A stretch of DNA of 64,000 nucleotides from Eutreptiella sp. 'Long Island Sound 2002'. Lineage: Eukaryota; Euglenozoa; Euglenophyceae; Eutreptiales; Eutreptiaceae. The notes under the pieces are model-generated. The model did no database searches and was not told the DNA's origin. It worked only from the letters and a program-made list of their open reading frames with translations. The stretch's first letter is position 1, and each line of letters opens with the position of its first letter. The DNA lies in assembly GCA_964036045.1 (NCBI GenBank), contig OZ038382.1, positions 149,060,961 to 149,124,960 of the forward strand, read 5' to 3'. Positions 24,301 through 31,671 of the stretch are shown in pieces. The position numbers were made by a program, and so were the translations under genes.

Positions 24301-25080
24301 ATCTATGTACACGCTCACGAAGGCACGAAGCTCAGGATGAGCTGAAAAAAGCACATCTTCCATCATTCTTTGAAAAAACGAAGGGGCATTCTTCAGGCCC
24401 ATGGGCATGACTGTCCACTGGACTGGGCCACATGGCGTGCACATACAGGTGAGGGGTCGGCTGTCCTTCCTCAACGGCATTTGGTGAAAGCCGTGACGGA
24501 GATCCAGCACAGAAAACAAACGACCTCTCGCCCTCTTGGCGATTTCCTCCTCAATGAGGGGCAGGGGGTGCGAATCTGCCTTGGTTTCGGCGTTGAGATT
24601 GCGAAAATCAACCACCATTCGCCAACCATCAATAGTGTTCTGGTCTGCAGGCGGTGGCTTCGGGACTGTGAAGGGTGCACAGCACCATTCGCTGGTCATA
24701 CAACCCTCAAGCCAACCAAATTCCCTGAGATTTCTCTCGATGATTTTTCTGAGTATCTCATGTTTGTGTCCATGATTTTCATAAGGGCGCTGTTTTTTTG
24801 CCTTGTACCCTTCACGAAGCTCGATGAAGGCTTCACCGAACTGTCCACGGACAGGGGGGTCTTTGATCAACTTCCCTGAAAGGGTTGTTTCCTTCCGTTC
24901 CTCAAAAATCTTTTCTCTTGACTTGGAACACAATTCAGTGTCCACCTGATCGCCAGGAATTACTGTCGAAAAAAATTTTGGCGACTTCTTCGGCCTTGGC
25001 AGGAAGAATCTTCTTACGGATGTCCCTAAACAGGTCCGTATCAACTGCCTCTTGAAGATAGGTGGGTCGAGTGTCGACAT
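21364..25080 (-). CDS. pol: Element D pol: reverse transcriptase, RNase H, integrase, chromodomain
   Basis: 1,238 codons, open. RT: motif A VLDL with Asp193, motif B region MGLKNAPSFFQ, catalytic YIDD at 258-261. RNase H: Asp424, Glu467, Asp492, Asp540. Integrase: zinc finger His727, His733/735, Cys763, Cys766; catalytic Asp796, Asp865, Glu900 (34 residues between the last two). Chromodomain about 1091-1146 with aromatic/acidic signature (KYELKRIVEA, WRGF, NNWEP), which in chromoviruses guides insertion to modified chromatin. The upstream protease frame overlaps it by 146 bases, and no start codon is needed if it is reached by a +1 shift. The C-terminal 90 residues are Pro/Gln-rich tail. All catalytic residues are present, so it may be active. 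Confidence 0.9.
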   Translation of the reverse strand: MSTLDPPIFKRQLIRTCLGTSVRRFFLPRPKKSPKFFSTVIPGDQVDTELCSKSREKIFEERKETTLSGKLIKDPPVRGQFGEAFIELREGYKAKKQRPYENHGHKHEILRKIIERNLREFGWLEGCMTSEWCCAPFTVPKPPPADQNTIDGWRMVVDFRNLNAETKADSHPLPLIEEEIAKRARGRLFSVLDLRHGFHQMPLRKDSRPLTCMCTPCGPVQWTVMPMGLKNAPSFFQRMMEDVLFSAHPELRAFVSVYIDDIIIATEGEGLTEAELVALHEKQLNQVLDILDANQLICGPKKGKLFLKSVEFCGSLLENGTRRPSPGKLVAIQKWKRPETITELRGFLGCCNFYHTFVPNYAKFAAPLTELLKVGRDAGKAGSKVRVKWTDECEEAFHHLKAALCEVATLHVPQFDRPFYIRTDASRYAIGAVLEQVDEATGDHYPLAFWSRKLAPRQMQWSPREQETYAIICALKKYQSWVGTNRVEVLTDHRSLEYWATEHIDTVASPAGRRARWHEFLSLFDLHVSYLPGKHNTVADALSRWAYPASEGLQSTNIHGTEQDRHVIIEWDQEEKKLIRRACMQCAVKQHALPCHDITAISDPAHAHEICTKTLKVVEKVTDPSSGSVKRFDYTRRVSRFRLIQGIKRRDPAKTPPLPKDSLIIRDWTSDYLQDPMFKEVFGNLKSKDAHKDGIFSEYSLDGGKLWMEGKLCVPDALAPRVLNWWHKWESPHAHGRRLWSMIKHRLFGSRLYTHCMKVAAGCAQCAVSTPPSAKKHGHLRPHPIPERLFNRVTSDFFYLGELDDEECHWTNKKVNGVLLIQCRHSGYIQVLPCNIESMTGKAAAKWCAQTWMGGWDVPSEVVTDSGKEYTSEWWRELCARLGIHHLRCEIHSHRALPGERAGRSIINMLGKELTSEKDFHWMEVLFALLRRYHNTPLYHGLSPNEIVFGRKKCWWNMPLNNPRPCKDASLFLDDVQRADRTVSKHQADWLWVQNQGRKNPHNFEVDDRVWLRKSETTLDGDDKLLPLWEGPFAVTARLGENRWRIRVDVSREIDVSGDRLKREIPSPKDRVKPLFWTAKHLSDRVIEGGKYELKRIVEARRDAKGEWEFLCEWRGFDSSHNNWEPAQSFVHGYTKGFIDFLKKHPEIGVLLTDCLWKPDRQVESDGKRPVVNRDPAFYGPQQPHSRADPSIPPPAVRPAQEPNEDQASSSAADLQRPSRTRARPDRLVVTCIPAWPN

Positions 25081-26536
25081 TCCAGAGATTCTCTTCGTGA
25101 TCCAGCTCCTCGAAAGGATCTATGAAAGCTTCCACAGGGGGTTTTTCATAAAAAACTCTGAATTTGCGGCGCGATTTGGAATTTTTCTTCGCCCGTGCAC
25201 TGAAGATTCTTTTCGATGTCGATCGTATTGGGGAAGAGGGAGACGAGGCGGATCCATTGGACGTTGGATCACCTTGGGTATCTGACGGACAAAAATCAGA
25301 AAAAATAGATTCATCATCAGTACCACGCTCAACCTCAGATTCAGACCCAACACAAGAATCAGTACCAGAATCAGCAGAATTAGAGTCAGAAAGCTTTCCA
25401 TCCACCAGGAATGCAAGCGAACTCCAGGACCGCTGTGGCAGGGGACCTGTGTCGTCCCTGGCATACAGCTTAATCTTCCTGGGAAGTTCGATGTAATCTA
25501 CACAAATGTCTTGTAATTCCTGAAACCAAGGCTTGTCGTCCCACAAGGGCACAACTAAAATTGCCTGGGTTTTATCTTGCTTGATTTTGTGGATGACCTG
25601 CTGGATTAAGTGAAACGGAGGATTAATCCACAACTTCTTGTCCCATTTATGGGTCCAAGCGTCGCTAAAGTGCTTGTCAAAGCGCTTGTTCTTACGGTTA
25701 GCAAAGGCATCATACTGTGGCCAAAAGGAATGGGGTTCATGAAAAAATTCACAAATTGCATCGCGCCATTTGTCGACAACTCTGTAGGATGAAGAGTGCC
25801 AGCGCGAAGGGCGTCGTGGCTGGGAGTCCCTACGAAGACATTCTAACTCTCCGGAGTAATCAGCACTCCCATTCACCTCTGCAATGGTGACATCTTCACC
25901 AAATTTTGGTGTAACTTTTTGCTTCAAAAATTCTTCTGCACTTTTAAACCCTGCGTGCAAAAAACGAAATTCAGGACGCTCCAAGGGACCTGACTCCAGC
26001 AGAAAACAACGCCGATGACCTACGGGCGCCACCCTGTTCTTGCGAAGCCAAGGATGGCCCAAGTAAAGGTCATACTTTATGTCGGCACGGTAGAAGTAGT
26101 CATCCTTCAGGACAATTTCCTCCACATTACCTTCTTCCCAAAGGTCTTGAGCGACCAAATGAGTTGATAGATAACAACCGCGTTGCCCACCTGCGAGAGA
26201 ATGTCCGGAAACTCCCTCGAGGGTAACAGGATGAGGCGATTCAAACACGCAGTCGTCGGGTAAGAAAGAATTGGATTGGAGATTTACCTCTGATCCATTG
26301 TCACACAAACAAGTGGCGAGGTGGAAATTTCCCTTGCAATCAGAGACCCACAGCTTTGTGACAAACTGACGGGCCCTGTGCTTGGACTGTACACCAACCT
26401 CGTCCACTACAACAGAAGGATCCGCTGCCGGATCCAGGGGAGAGGAGACAAGCGACCCTACATCAAGTAATGGTCGATCTGGAATCTGGGGATCATGCCT
26501 GAAATCGCCTGGGGAGGGGCGATTTTCGTGGCTCCC
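24935..26536 (-). CDS. Element D protease and methylase-like domain (gag readthrough frame)
   Basis: In frame with gag after the UAG at 26537-26539; no ATG precedes the protease, so it is most simply reached by readthrough. Numbering from the Val codon at 26407: retropepsin-like with CDNGSEVNL (Asp36, an unusual DNG in place of DTG/DSG) and YDLYLGHPWL at 112-121; then about 205-335 a domain with YDAFANRKN, INPPFHLIQQV (NPPF 262-265, bases 25613-25624) and VVPLWDDKPWF, matching the layout of the adenine-methylase-like region of DIRS1-group pol proteins. An acidic Ser-rich linker leads into the overlap with the RT frame. Whether the domain methylates DNA is unknown. Confidence 0.75.
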   Translation of the reverse strand, partial: GSHENRPSPGDFRHDPQIPDRPLLDVGSLVSSPLDPAADPSVVVDEVGVQSKHRARQFVTKLWVSDCKGNFHLATCLCDNGSEVNLQSNSFLPDDCVFESPHPVTLEGVSGHSLAGGQRGCYLSTHLVAQDLWEEGNVEEIVLKDDYFYRADIKYDLYLGHPWLRKNRVAPVGHRRCFLLESGPLERPEFRFLHAGFKSAEEFLKQKVTPKFGEDVTIAEVNGSADYSGELECLRRDSQPRRPSRWHSSSYRVVDKWRDAICEFFHEPHSFWPQYDAFANRKNKRFDKHFSDAWTHKWDKKLWINPPFHLIQQVIHKIKQDKTQAILVVPLWDDKPWFQELQDICVDYIELPRKIKLYARDDTGPLPQRSWSSLAFLVDGKLSDSNSADSGTDSCVGSESEVERGTDDESIFSDFCPSDTQGDPTSNGSASSPSSPIRSTSKRIFSARAKKNSKSRRKFRVFYEKPPVEAFIDPFEELDHEENLWNVDTRPTYLQEAVDTDLFRDIRKKILPAKAEEVAKIFFDSNSWRSGGH

Positions 26537-28873
26537 CTAGGCGTTCTGACCTCCAGTGGCTGCGTTAACATTGTGAACACAGCCTGATTCGTCGATCCAC
26601 TCATCTTGGAACGGGTCATCTGCTGGATTCAGGGCATTTTTGACGTAATCTCGATCCGCATCGGACACCTGATCTGCACCTGAGACCCGATCCACACGAT
26701 GGTTGCCCTTTCCACGTCCACGGCCACGGCCGCCGGATGATGGACCACCACCGTCGCCACGCCCTCTGCGCTTACCAGAGAAAGGGGTTCCTGAAGGATT
26801 TCCCTTACCTTTACCCTGTGATCCTGGAGCATTTCCTTTGTTTGTACTGGATTGAGGTGTTTGGCCTGGATTTCGATTTCCGCCTCCGGCGTTGCCATTG
26901 GGACTTTTCTGGCCGTTCGACTGCCCACCGGAGCCGGATGGAGTCCGATTTCCTGTGCCTTGGGACCCGCCAGGGCCTCCAGTATTTTTGTTTCCACCGG
27001 AGGGGGGCGAATTCCCTTTCCCCCCCTTTCCACCATGCACCTGTCTGTCATTCCTGTCTGAATTCTGCGAATTACTGACATTTTCACCAATCACCTTGTG
27101 ATCGTAAGCAGACCATCGGTGATTACCAGTAGAATGCGTCTTAGCTCGGTTCGTAGAACCTAAGAGAAGGCAGATGCTACAATGATCCTGAACATTCCGG
27201 GTGTCATTCACCTTTTTGTTGCCCTTTTGGGCCCCATTTTGGGTGTTTTGCTGGGTATTCTTGTTTCCCCCAAGACCCTCGTGGAAATTTTGATTGGCGG
27301 CGTCAGCGAGCCGCTCAACCTCTTCCCACAGTTCCTGCGGGGTGAACGAAAACACCCATTTCCTGGCCTTCAGGCGATGGCCGTGGAAACTTACTCCCCT
27401 ATTGAGGACTTGGACAAGCAAAACTCGATCCTCGTGTTCATTAAACTTGATTTTCCACGTGTTTTCAGTGAATTTCACCTTGGTAAACGACGTGGGGGAA
27501 CACTTTTGAAGTGATTCCCTGACGGAAAACCTGTTGGCCGAGGCATCGAAGCCATCGACCTCCGCCCACCAGGTCTTGACCTTTTCTTCGGACTGTTTAT
27601 TCCGAAGGGTGGCGGCAGTTTCGGAGGGGATCTTGTCAAAAATCAGATTTTTCAGCTCGGCACTAGAAGATTTTTCGCCTGAATGTTCAGATTCTTCCAA
27701 CAGATTCCAGAAGCGCTGTCTCTTGTCTTGCACTTCGTGCAAGATTAATCGCGAGAATGAAGGAAAATTCTTCAACATCTGGTGGTAATGGTCCTCTGGC
27801 AGCCGGGATCCACGTACCTCCAACCGTTCCCACACCTCATCAAAGGTAAGGGGGGAACTTGAATCCTCACGATCACTCCAGGTCCTGAGCCAAGTGTTGG
27901 CCGGCGCTCCCTCAAGGCAGTCCAAGAGGGCCATCAGGAACTGGTCATCTTGAAGTTTTTGAGTCTTAACCCACAGTCTAAATTCCCGTTGGAACTGAGG
28001 CCAACGCCTGGGGTTCCCATTATACTTCGGTTGCTTGGCAACCTGACGAAGTCGCAATGAAGTAGGATTTAGAAGTGAATCCAGCCCAACACCGGCCGTA
28101 ATGGCAGACACCTTGGCGGCATCGTTAGCCACACCAGCTCCAGCGAGGGTCTGGGCGAGCAACATCTGGGCTAATGCATTGGAATAAGCAGCAGGAAGGG
28201 CAGTACGGGAGGCAGTTCGCTTGGCATTCTGAGCCTCAGTCCTAGCCTTCGCCGTCCTACTCTGAGATCGAGAGATTGTAACCCTTTCCTTTAGCTTAGT
28301 CCTGCTGATCCTTGCATCGGTGGTCTTAGAGTCCACCGAAGGAGCAATCGAAGAAATTTCTGTCGCCTCCTCCGACGGTTCTGTTGTTTGTTCCACCGAT
28401 GATGCGCCCTCAGACCGCATGTGGGTCTTGAAAAGATCTTTAATTCCCAGCGTTTGAATGATGAGTTGCATTTGATCTTTGAGCAATTGGAGCTCAGAGT
28501 CTCGCTGGAATCTGCAAGAGCAGTCGGCAGGACAGTACATACCGTGTCCTGAAGGGCCTGAGCAGGCTGTCGGACCGCTAATCTCAGTGGTTCGCAGCCA
28601 GGAGTCCACTTGGGGAGCTCCTTCAGCCCTAATTTCCAGGCTTGCCTGCCTGGCTGCCTCTAAAATTCCTTCCTCAACCGCGGCGGCTAGATCGTCGCGG
28701 ATGGAAACAGGGGGACGAGGGGCGGAGGGCCCGGCAACAGGTGCCTTGGTCTTCTCCTTCGAGAAGGGGCTTGCCTCCCAGATCTGCAAAAAAATGGCAA
28801 AAGAGTCATCTTCTTGAGAACGCCACCACATCCTGGTATTAATTTCTTCCTGAAGTAAGAAAAAATATTCCAT
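26537..28873 (-). CDS. gag: Element D gag
   Basis: 778 codons from ATG at 28873, which overlaps the stop of the preceding frame as TAATG. Charged and coiled N-terminal part, Ser/Thr-rich middle, a capsid-like block around residues 285-400 (QPKYNGNPRRWPQFQREF, then ...LDCLEGAPANTW) typical of retrotransposon gag, then a Cys2-His2-like cluster (CSIC...THSTGNH) and a long Gly/Asn/Arg-rich basic tail likely to bind RNA. It ends in UAG followed by GGGAGC and an open frame. It would form the particle shell. Confidence 0.85.
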   Translation of the reverse strand: MEYFFLLQEEINTRMWWRSQEDDSFAIFLQIWEASPFSKEKTKAPVAGPSAPRPPVSIRDDLAAAVEEGILEAARQASLEIRAEGAPQVDSWLRTTEISGPTACSGPSGHGMYCPADCSCRFQRDSELQLLKDQMQLIIQTLGIKDLFKTHMRSEGASSVEQTTEPSEEATEISSIAPSVDSKTTDARISRTKLKERVTISRSQSRTAKARTEAQNAKRTASRTALPAAYSNALAQMLLAQTLAGAGVANDAAKVSAITAGVGLDSLLNPTSLRLRQVAKQPKYNGNPRRWPQFQREFRLWVKTQKLQDDQFLMALLDCLEGAPANTWLRTWSDREDSSSPLTFDEVWERLEVRGSRLPEDHYHQMLKNFPSFSRLILHEVQDKRQRFWNLLEESEHSGEKSSSAELKNLIFDKIPSETAATLRNKQSEEKVKTWWAEVDGFDASANRFSVRESLQKCSPTSFTKVKFTENTWKIKFNEHEDRVLLVQVLNRGVSFHGHRLKARKWVFSFTPQELWEEVERLADAANQNFHEGLGGNKNTQQNTQNGAQKGNKKVNDTRNVQDHCSICLLLGSTNRAKTHSTGNHRWSAYDHKVIGENVSNSQNSDRNDRQVHGGKGGKGNSPPSGGNKNTGGPGGSQGTGNRTPSGSGGQSNGQKSPNGNAGGGNRNPGQTPQSSTNKGNAPGSQGKGKGNPSGTPFSGKRRGRGDGGGPSSGGRGRGRGKGNHRVDRVSGADQVSDADRDYVKNALNPADDPFQDEWIDESGCVHNVNAATGGQNA

Positions 28874-29571
28874 TAAAAATCAGAGGCGATTCTTTCTTGT
28901 CCTATCAGCTTAGACGTGGCTAATAGACAAAGGGCCTCAAGCGCCTCAAGGTTACGGGTCACTTCTGAAGACAAATGGTTGTCCCATTGTGCCCAAGAGG
29001 CTGGTCGATTATAGGTAGGTACCTCACCTGGACCACCCATCTCAATGTCGTCAATGTCGGCGTCGATGGTCTCAAAATGTGGACATTGGTAAGGAGTATT
29101 AGTACCTGCCAGGTCCGTAAGCTCCACCGGAGCGTTCCCATCGGCGTAGGCTGGGAGATTCCAGCTGCTTGATGGCCAATTTCGACTGGGATCTTGATGG
29201 TAATCTGGGCCTCCACAGCTGCTGATTTGTGCCCTTCTTGGGCAGCTTGGGCTTGCGCAAGGCATTCCTCTCAAGGCCTCGTTCGCACAGCACCACAGCA
29301 GCGTAATTGTTACGTCTCCAGGAGCGGCGGGGTCTACGGGGCCGTACTGGGGAGCTAGCTGTGGTTGGGACACCAAAGGAACAACATTCAGGTAGCCTCT
29401 GCTACCATGAAAGTGCTGCCCTGGGTCGTTGATGGTGCCGGAGGGCTCGGGGCCGGCAAGACCAGTGGGGCAGGCACGCGAGGAGTCTCCCTGGACGTTG
29501 TTATTTGGGGTAGAACCGGATACTCGAACACCAACGGAGGCGAGAGCAGCGACAACCGAAGCAAGGTCCAT
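28873..29571 (-). CDS. Element D leader ORF starting inside the 5' LTR
   Basis: 232 codons from an ATG at 29571, 163 bases inside the LTR, crossing the primer binding site and ending in TAATG at the gag start. N-terminal Ala/Val/Gly/Ser-rich stretch, then Pro-rich, then acidic (DADIDDIEMGGPGE) near residue 165 and a Leu-rich C-terminus. No known domain recognised. The position suggests either a real upstream protein with gag reached by termination-reinitiation, or an N-terminal part of gag. The 3' LTR copy has a matching ATG that runs out into flanking DNA. Confidence 0.5.
   Translation of the reverse strand: MDLASVVAALASVGVRVSGSTPNNNVQGDSSRACPTGLAGPEPSGTINDPGQHFHGSRGYLNVVPLVSQPQLAPQYGPVDPAAPGDVTITLLWCCANEALRGMPCASPSCPRRAQISSCGGPDYHQDPSRNWPSSSWNLPAYADGNAPVELTDLAGTNTPYQCPHFETIDADIDDIEMGGPGEVPTYNRPASWAQWDNHLSSEVTRNLEALEALCLLATSKLIGQERIASDF
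29392..29407 (-). promoter_or_regulatory. Primer binding site of element D
   Basis: TGGTAGCAGAGGCTAC begins directly after the LTR terminal CA on the minus strand. It resembles sites primed by methionine-type tRNA (TGGTA-CAGAG core); the exact tRNA is not confirmed. Confidence 0.7.
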
Positions 29572-29939
29572 GCTGATTGTTATCCGGCAGAAAATCCCAG
29601 TCTATGAAGAAAGGTGACGCGGATTATTCTAAATATATCTGAGTGTCCAAAACTGTCTGAAAAGATTCCAATAATCCAATTATGTAAAAATGTTTGGCCG
29701 ATCTGGCCCGCGAGCGCGCGTCAGCGGCAAATGGCGATTCCAGCTAAAATAGCGGAACGCGGCGGATTTACGGGGAATGGACCGCGGAATCAAATCCGGC
29801 ATATCAGAAATATATAGGAAATATCCTGAGACTGAGCTGCGAGGCGGCGATTCCGCCGAAGCAAAGAAAATGACCAAAATGTAGCCAATCTGGACAGAAT
29901 GTCTGAAAATCTGAGCAGATGGAGCTAGCCGCACTTACA
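29408..29939 (-). repeat. Element D 5' LTR
   Basis: 532 bp, TG...CA on the minus strand, directly followed by the primer site. It should contain the promoter; no TATA-like box could be assigned with confidence. Confidence 0.92.
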
Positions 29940-30584
29940 ATAAGCAAGTAGAAGATAAACAGGATCAAAGCATGAAGGGCTGCAGTCACGAAGAGTTAGA
30001 TAAAGACAACTATCAACAATAGAGCACAGCAACTAGCACATATTGCAACTCAGGATGAAATATTTTACATGTTTGAGAAAAGCTCATTGGAAAACTGCCC
30101 CAAGGGCTCACTCTCATCCATAGTGCCATCTTGAGATGTGCACTCTTTGCTTTTGGGTCCCATAAGTGCTGAGGTGGCATGGCTTGTGGCGCTGAGGTCA
30201 CTGCAATGTCACATGGGATAATCCTACTTAGCTAGGCTGACTGGGTATTGAACCCAGGACCTCTTAAAAAGACGTGCCCCAGCCCCCTAGGGTGCATACC
30301 ACTAGGATAGCTAAGAATTCATGAGAAAACATAGATAAATTCATAGGCTCTGCCTTCAGTATATCAGTGCCTCAGCAACCCAGGAAAAGATGTTTTAGTG
30401 CCTATAGCTTGGGGATAAAGGGGTCCACACAACATCCTGATTTAGTGTTTGGTTCCATAGGTCAAAATGTGTTATCACCCATTTTGGTTGGGCCAATACT
30501 AAGAAAAAAATGCATGAGTGCTTAGAGCACCTCTAATACGACTAAAGTATACCCCAAAGCATTGGAAAAGCACTTGTTCCTACT
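29940..30584 (-). repeat. Element A 5' LTR, upstream fragment
   Basis: Reverse complement of 9193-9836. Begins at 30584 (AGTAGGAACAAG on minus) just after AAAC of the E integrase and ends where D is inserted. Contains the second tRNA-like module (30229-30313). Confidence 0.8.
30229..30313 (-). repeat. tRNA-like module, second LTR copy
   Basis: Same arrangement as at 9464-9547: TAGCTA ends, T arm CTGGG...CCCAG with GGTTCAATACC. The arms persist although the surrounding LTRs have diverged. Confidence 0.55.
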
Positions 30585-30815
30585 GTTTGTACCATCCAGT
30601 GTCACTGCGGATGCGTACGTCCTCATCAAGGTGCACCTGCTTAGGTGCTCCATAGGGTTCGAACCATTGTTCGACCAACATTTTCACATTTTGCTCACCT
30701 GTGATTTTCTTATTGCAAGGGAACACACGGGTGAAGCGGGTCAGGCCACAGGTGACCACTAGGCAACTATCATAGCCGCTGAAGCGAGCCAGGCCGTGGA
30801 TGAAATCCACGTATA
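30585..30815 (-). pseudogene. Element E integrase core, middle fragment
   Basis: Encodes VDFIHGL (first catalytic Asp region), the LVVTCGLTRFTRVFPC strand and GAPKQVHLDEDVRIRSD (second Asp), then stops at Trp-Tyr-Lys where element A inserted. The N-terminal side is cut by the 856-bp TIR element. It continues at 9985 on the plus strand. Confidence 0.8.
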
Positions 30816-30861
30816 CCTAGGATTTTATGAGGACCAATTATCCCCTAACTCATTAAGACAC

Positions 30862-31326
30862 AAGTTGAGGGTCTGGGCGGTCAGGGCGCTGGCGGCCGTG
30901 ATAAAAGTACACTCGCAACTCCCAACAAAGGGAAAGTACATCTATCGCATTGAAGAGGGGGGTGCTCACCTTGGCTTTCAGATTGAGGCAGACACCTCCC
31001 ACCTGCTTGCAATGGTTGCAGTAGGCCCGAAAAAACCACTGACCTTTCACTCTTATGCCACTGGTACCAAGGGTACAAAGGTTCCTGAGGGCCACTACCT
31101 CTTCCAAACCATGCAGCCGTTTGATACATTCCAGTGCATCCCGAATGCCAGAGGGCACATCTACCTGTTCTTCTTTGACTGTGAAGAGAATATGAAGCTT
31201 GTATGCCACACAAACACTTTCAGGGACTCTTTGAACCCAAGTGACCGCGGTCCAACTTTGGATGCGGTCAGGCGAGTTGAGCGCAAGCTGGACGCTATAA
31301 TGGAGCACTTGGGTATTGAACAGTGA
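30862..31326 (+). CDS. Unrecognised open frame inside the TIR element
   Basis: About 155 codons, open from inside the left TIR to TGA at 31324-31326. The first in-frame ATG is near 31010, so a full-length product would need an upstream exon or another start. Composition is that of a normal soluble protein: mixed beta-like N-terminal region (KGKYIYRIEEGGAHLGFQIE), aromatic-rich middle (GHIYLFFFDCEEN) and an amphipathic C-terminal helix (VRRVERKLDAIMEHLGI) that could be a coiled coil. I recognise no family. It could be a captured host-gene fragment or a coat/accessory protein remnant. Confidence 0.45.
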   Translation, partial: KLRVWAVRALAAVIKVHSQLPTKGKYIYRIEEGGAHLGFQIEADTSHLLAMVAVGPKKPLTFHSYATGTKGTKVPEGHYLFQTMQPFDTFQCIPNARGHIYLFFFDCEENMKLVCHTNTFRDSLNPSDRGPTLDAVRRVERKLDAIMEHLGIEQ

Positions 31327-31400
31327 AGTGAACAGTGAGCAGAGTGGTGCCCGCGTGCATTTGCTCTGAGGATACATTTTTGAAACGCATCTTTTTCTGA

Positions 31401-31445
31401 GGTTAAGTTGAGACACACGTTGAGACACTCAACTTGTGTCTCAAT
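31401..31445. repeat. 45-bp hairpin-forming repeat, copy 1
   Basis: GGTTAAGTTGAGACACA, a short spacer, then TGTGTCTCAA: a near-perfect stem-loop built from the inner TIR sequence. Repeated at 31591-31635. Confidence 0.7.
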
Positions 31446-31590
31446 GTTTGGGCAAGATTAACTGCAAAACATTGGAATTTGAGCTCAAAATTGATTTTGA
31501 CAGTCTATGGCAGGGTTACTGCACATCACCCCATTTTTTTCTCAATACTTATAGCCAAGGTGCACCACAAATTGTCAAACCTCAAGTTGT

Positions 31591-31635
31591 GGTTAAGTTG
31601 AGACACACGTTGACACACTCAACTTGTGTCTCAAT
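31591..31635. repeat. 45-bp hairpin-forming repeat, copy 2
   Basis: Same sequence as 31401-31445 with one difference, 190 bp away. Its inner half is also the proximal part of the right TIR. Confidence 0.7.
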
Positions 31636-31671
31636 AAGTTTCGGGAAAATTGAACCCCATAAAACGCTAGG

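Larger units (their letters stand above)
19164..29939 (-). mobile_element. Element D: complete Ty3/gypsy chromodomain retrotransposon
   Basis: 10,776 bp, bounded by two 532-bp LTRs (TG...CA) and the 5-bp duplication ATAAG (19159-19163 and 29940-29944). A primer site follows the 5' LTR and a purine tract precedes the 3' LTR. The two LTRs differ at about ten positions (about 98% identical), so D is the youngest insertion here. Order on the minus strand: leader ORF, gag, protease plus methylase-like domain, RT-RNase H-integrase-chromodomain, then a 1.67-kb 3' non-coding region. All long frames are open. It inserted into the 5' LTR of element A. Confidence 0.92.
30816..31671 (+). mobile_element. 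TIR element inserted in the E integrase
   Basis: 856 bp. The left end CCTAGGATTTTATGAGG matches the reverse complement of the right end (CCTAGCGTTTTATGGGG inward), and similarity continues for about 54 bases, roughly 80% identical, ending in AGACACAAGTTGAG. Flanking bases suggest a short (TA-type) duplication but this is uncertain. Removing it rejoins integrase codons (NSLL | YVDFIHG). Inside are an unrelated open frame and two 45-bp hairpin repeats. No transposase motif seen, so probably non-autonomous. Confidence 0.75.
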
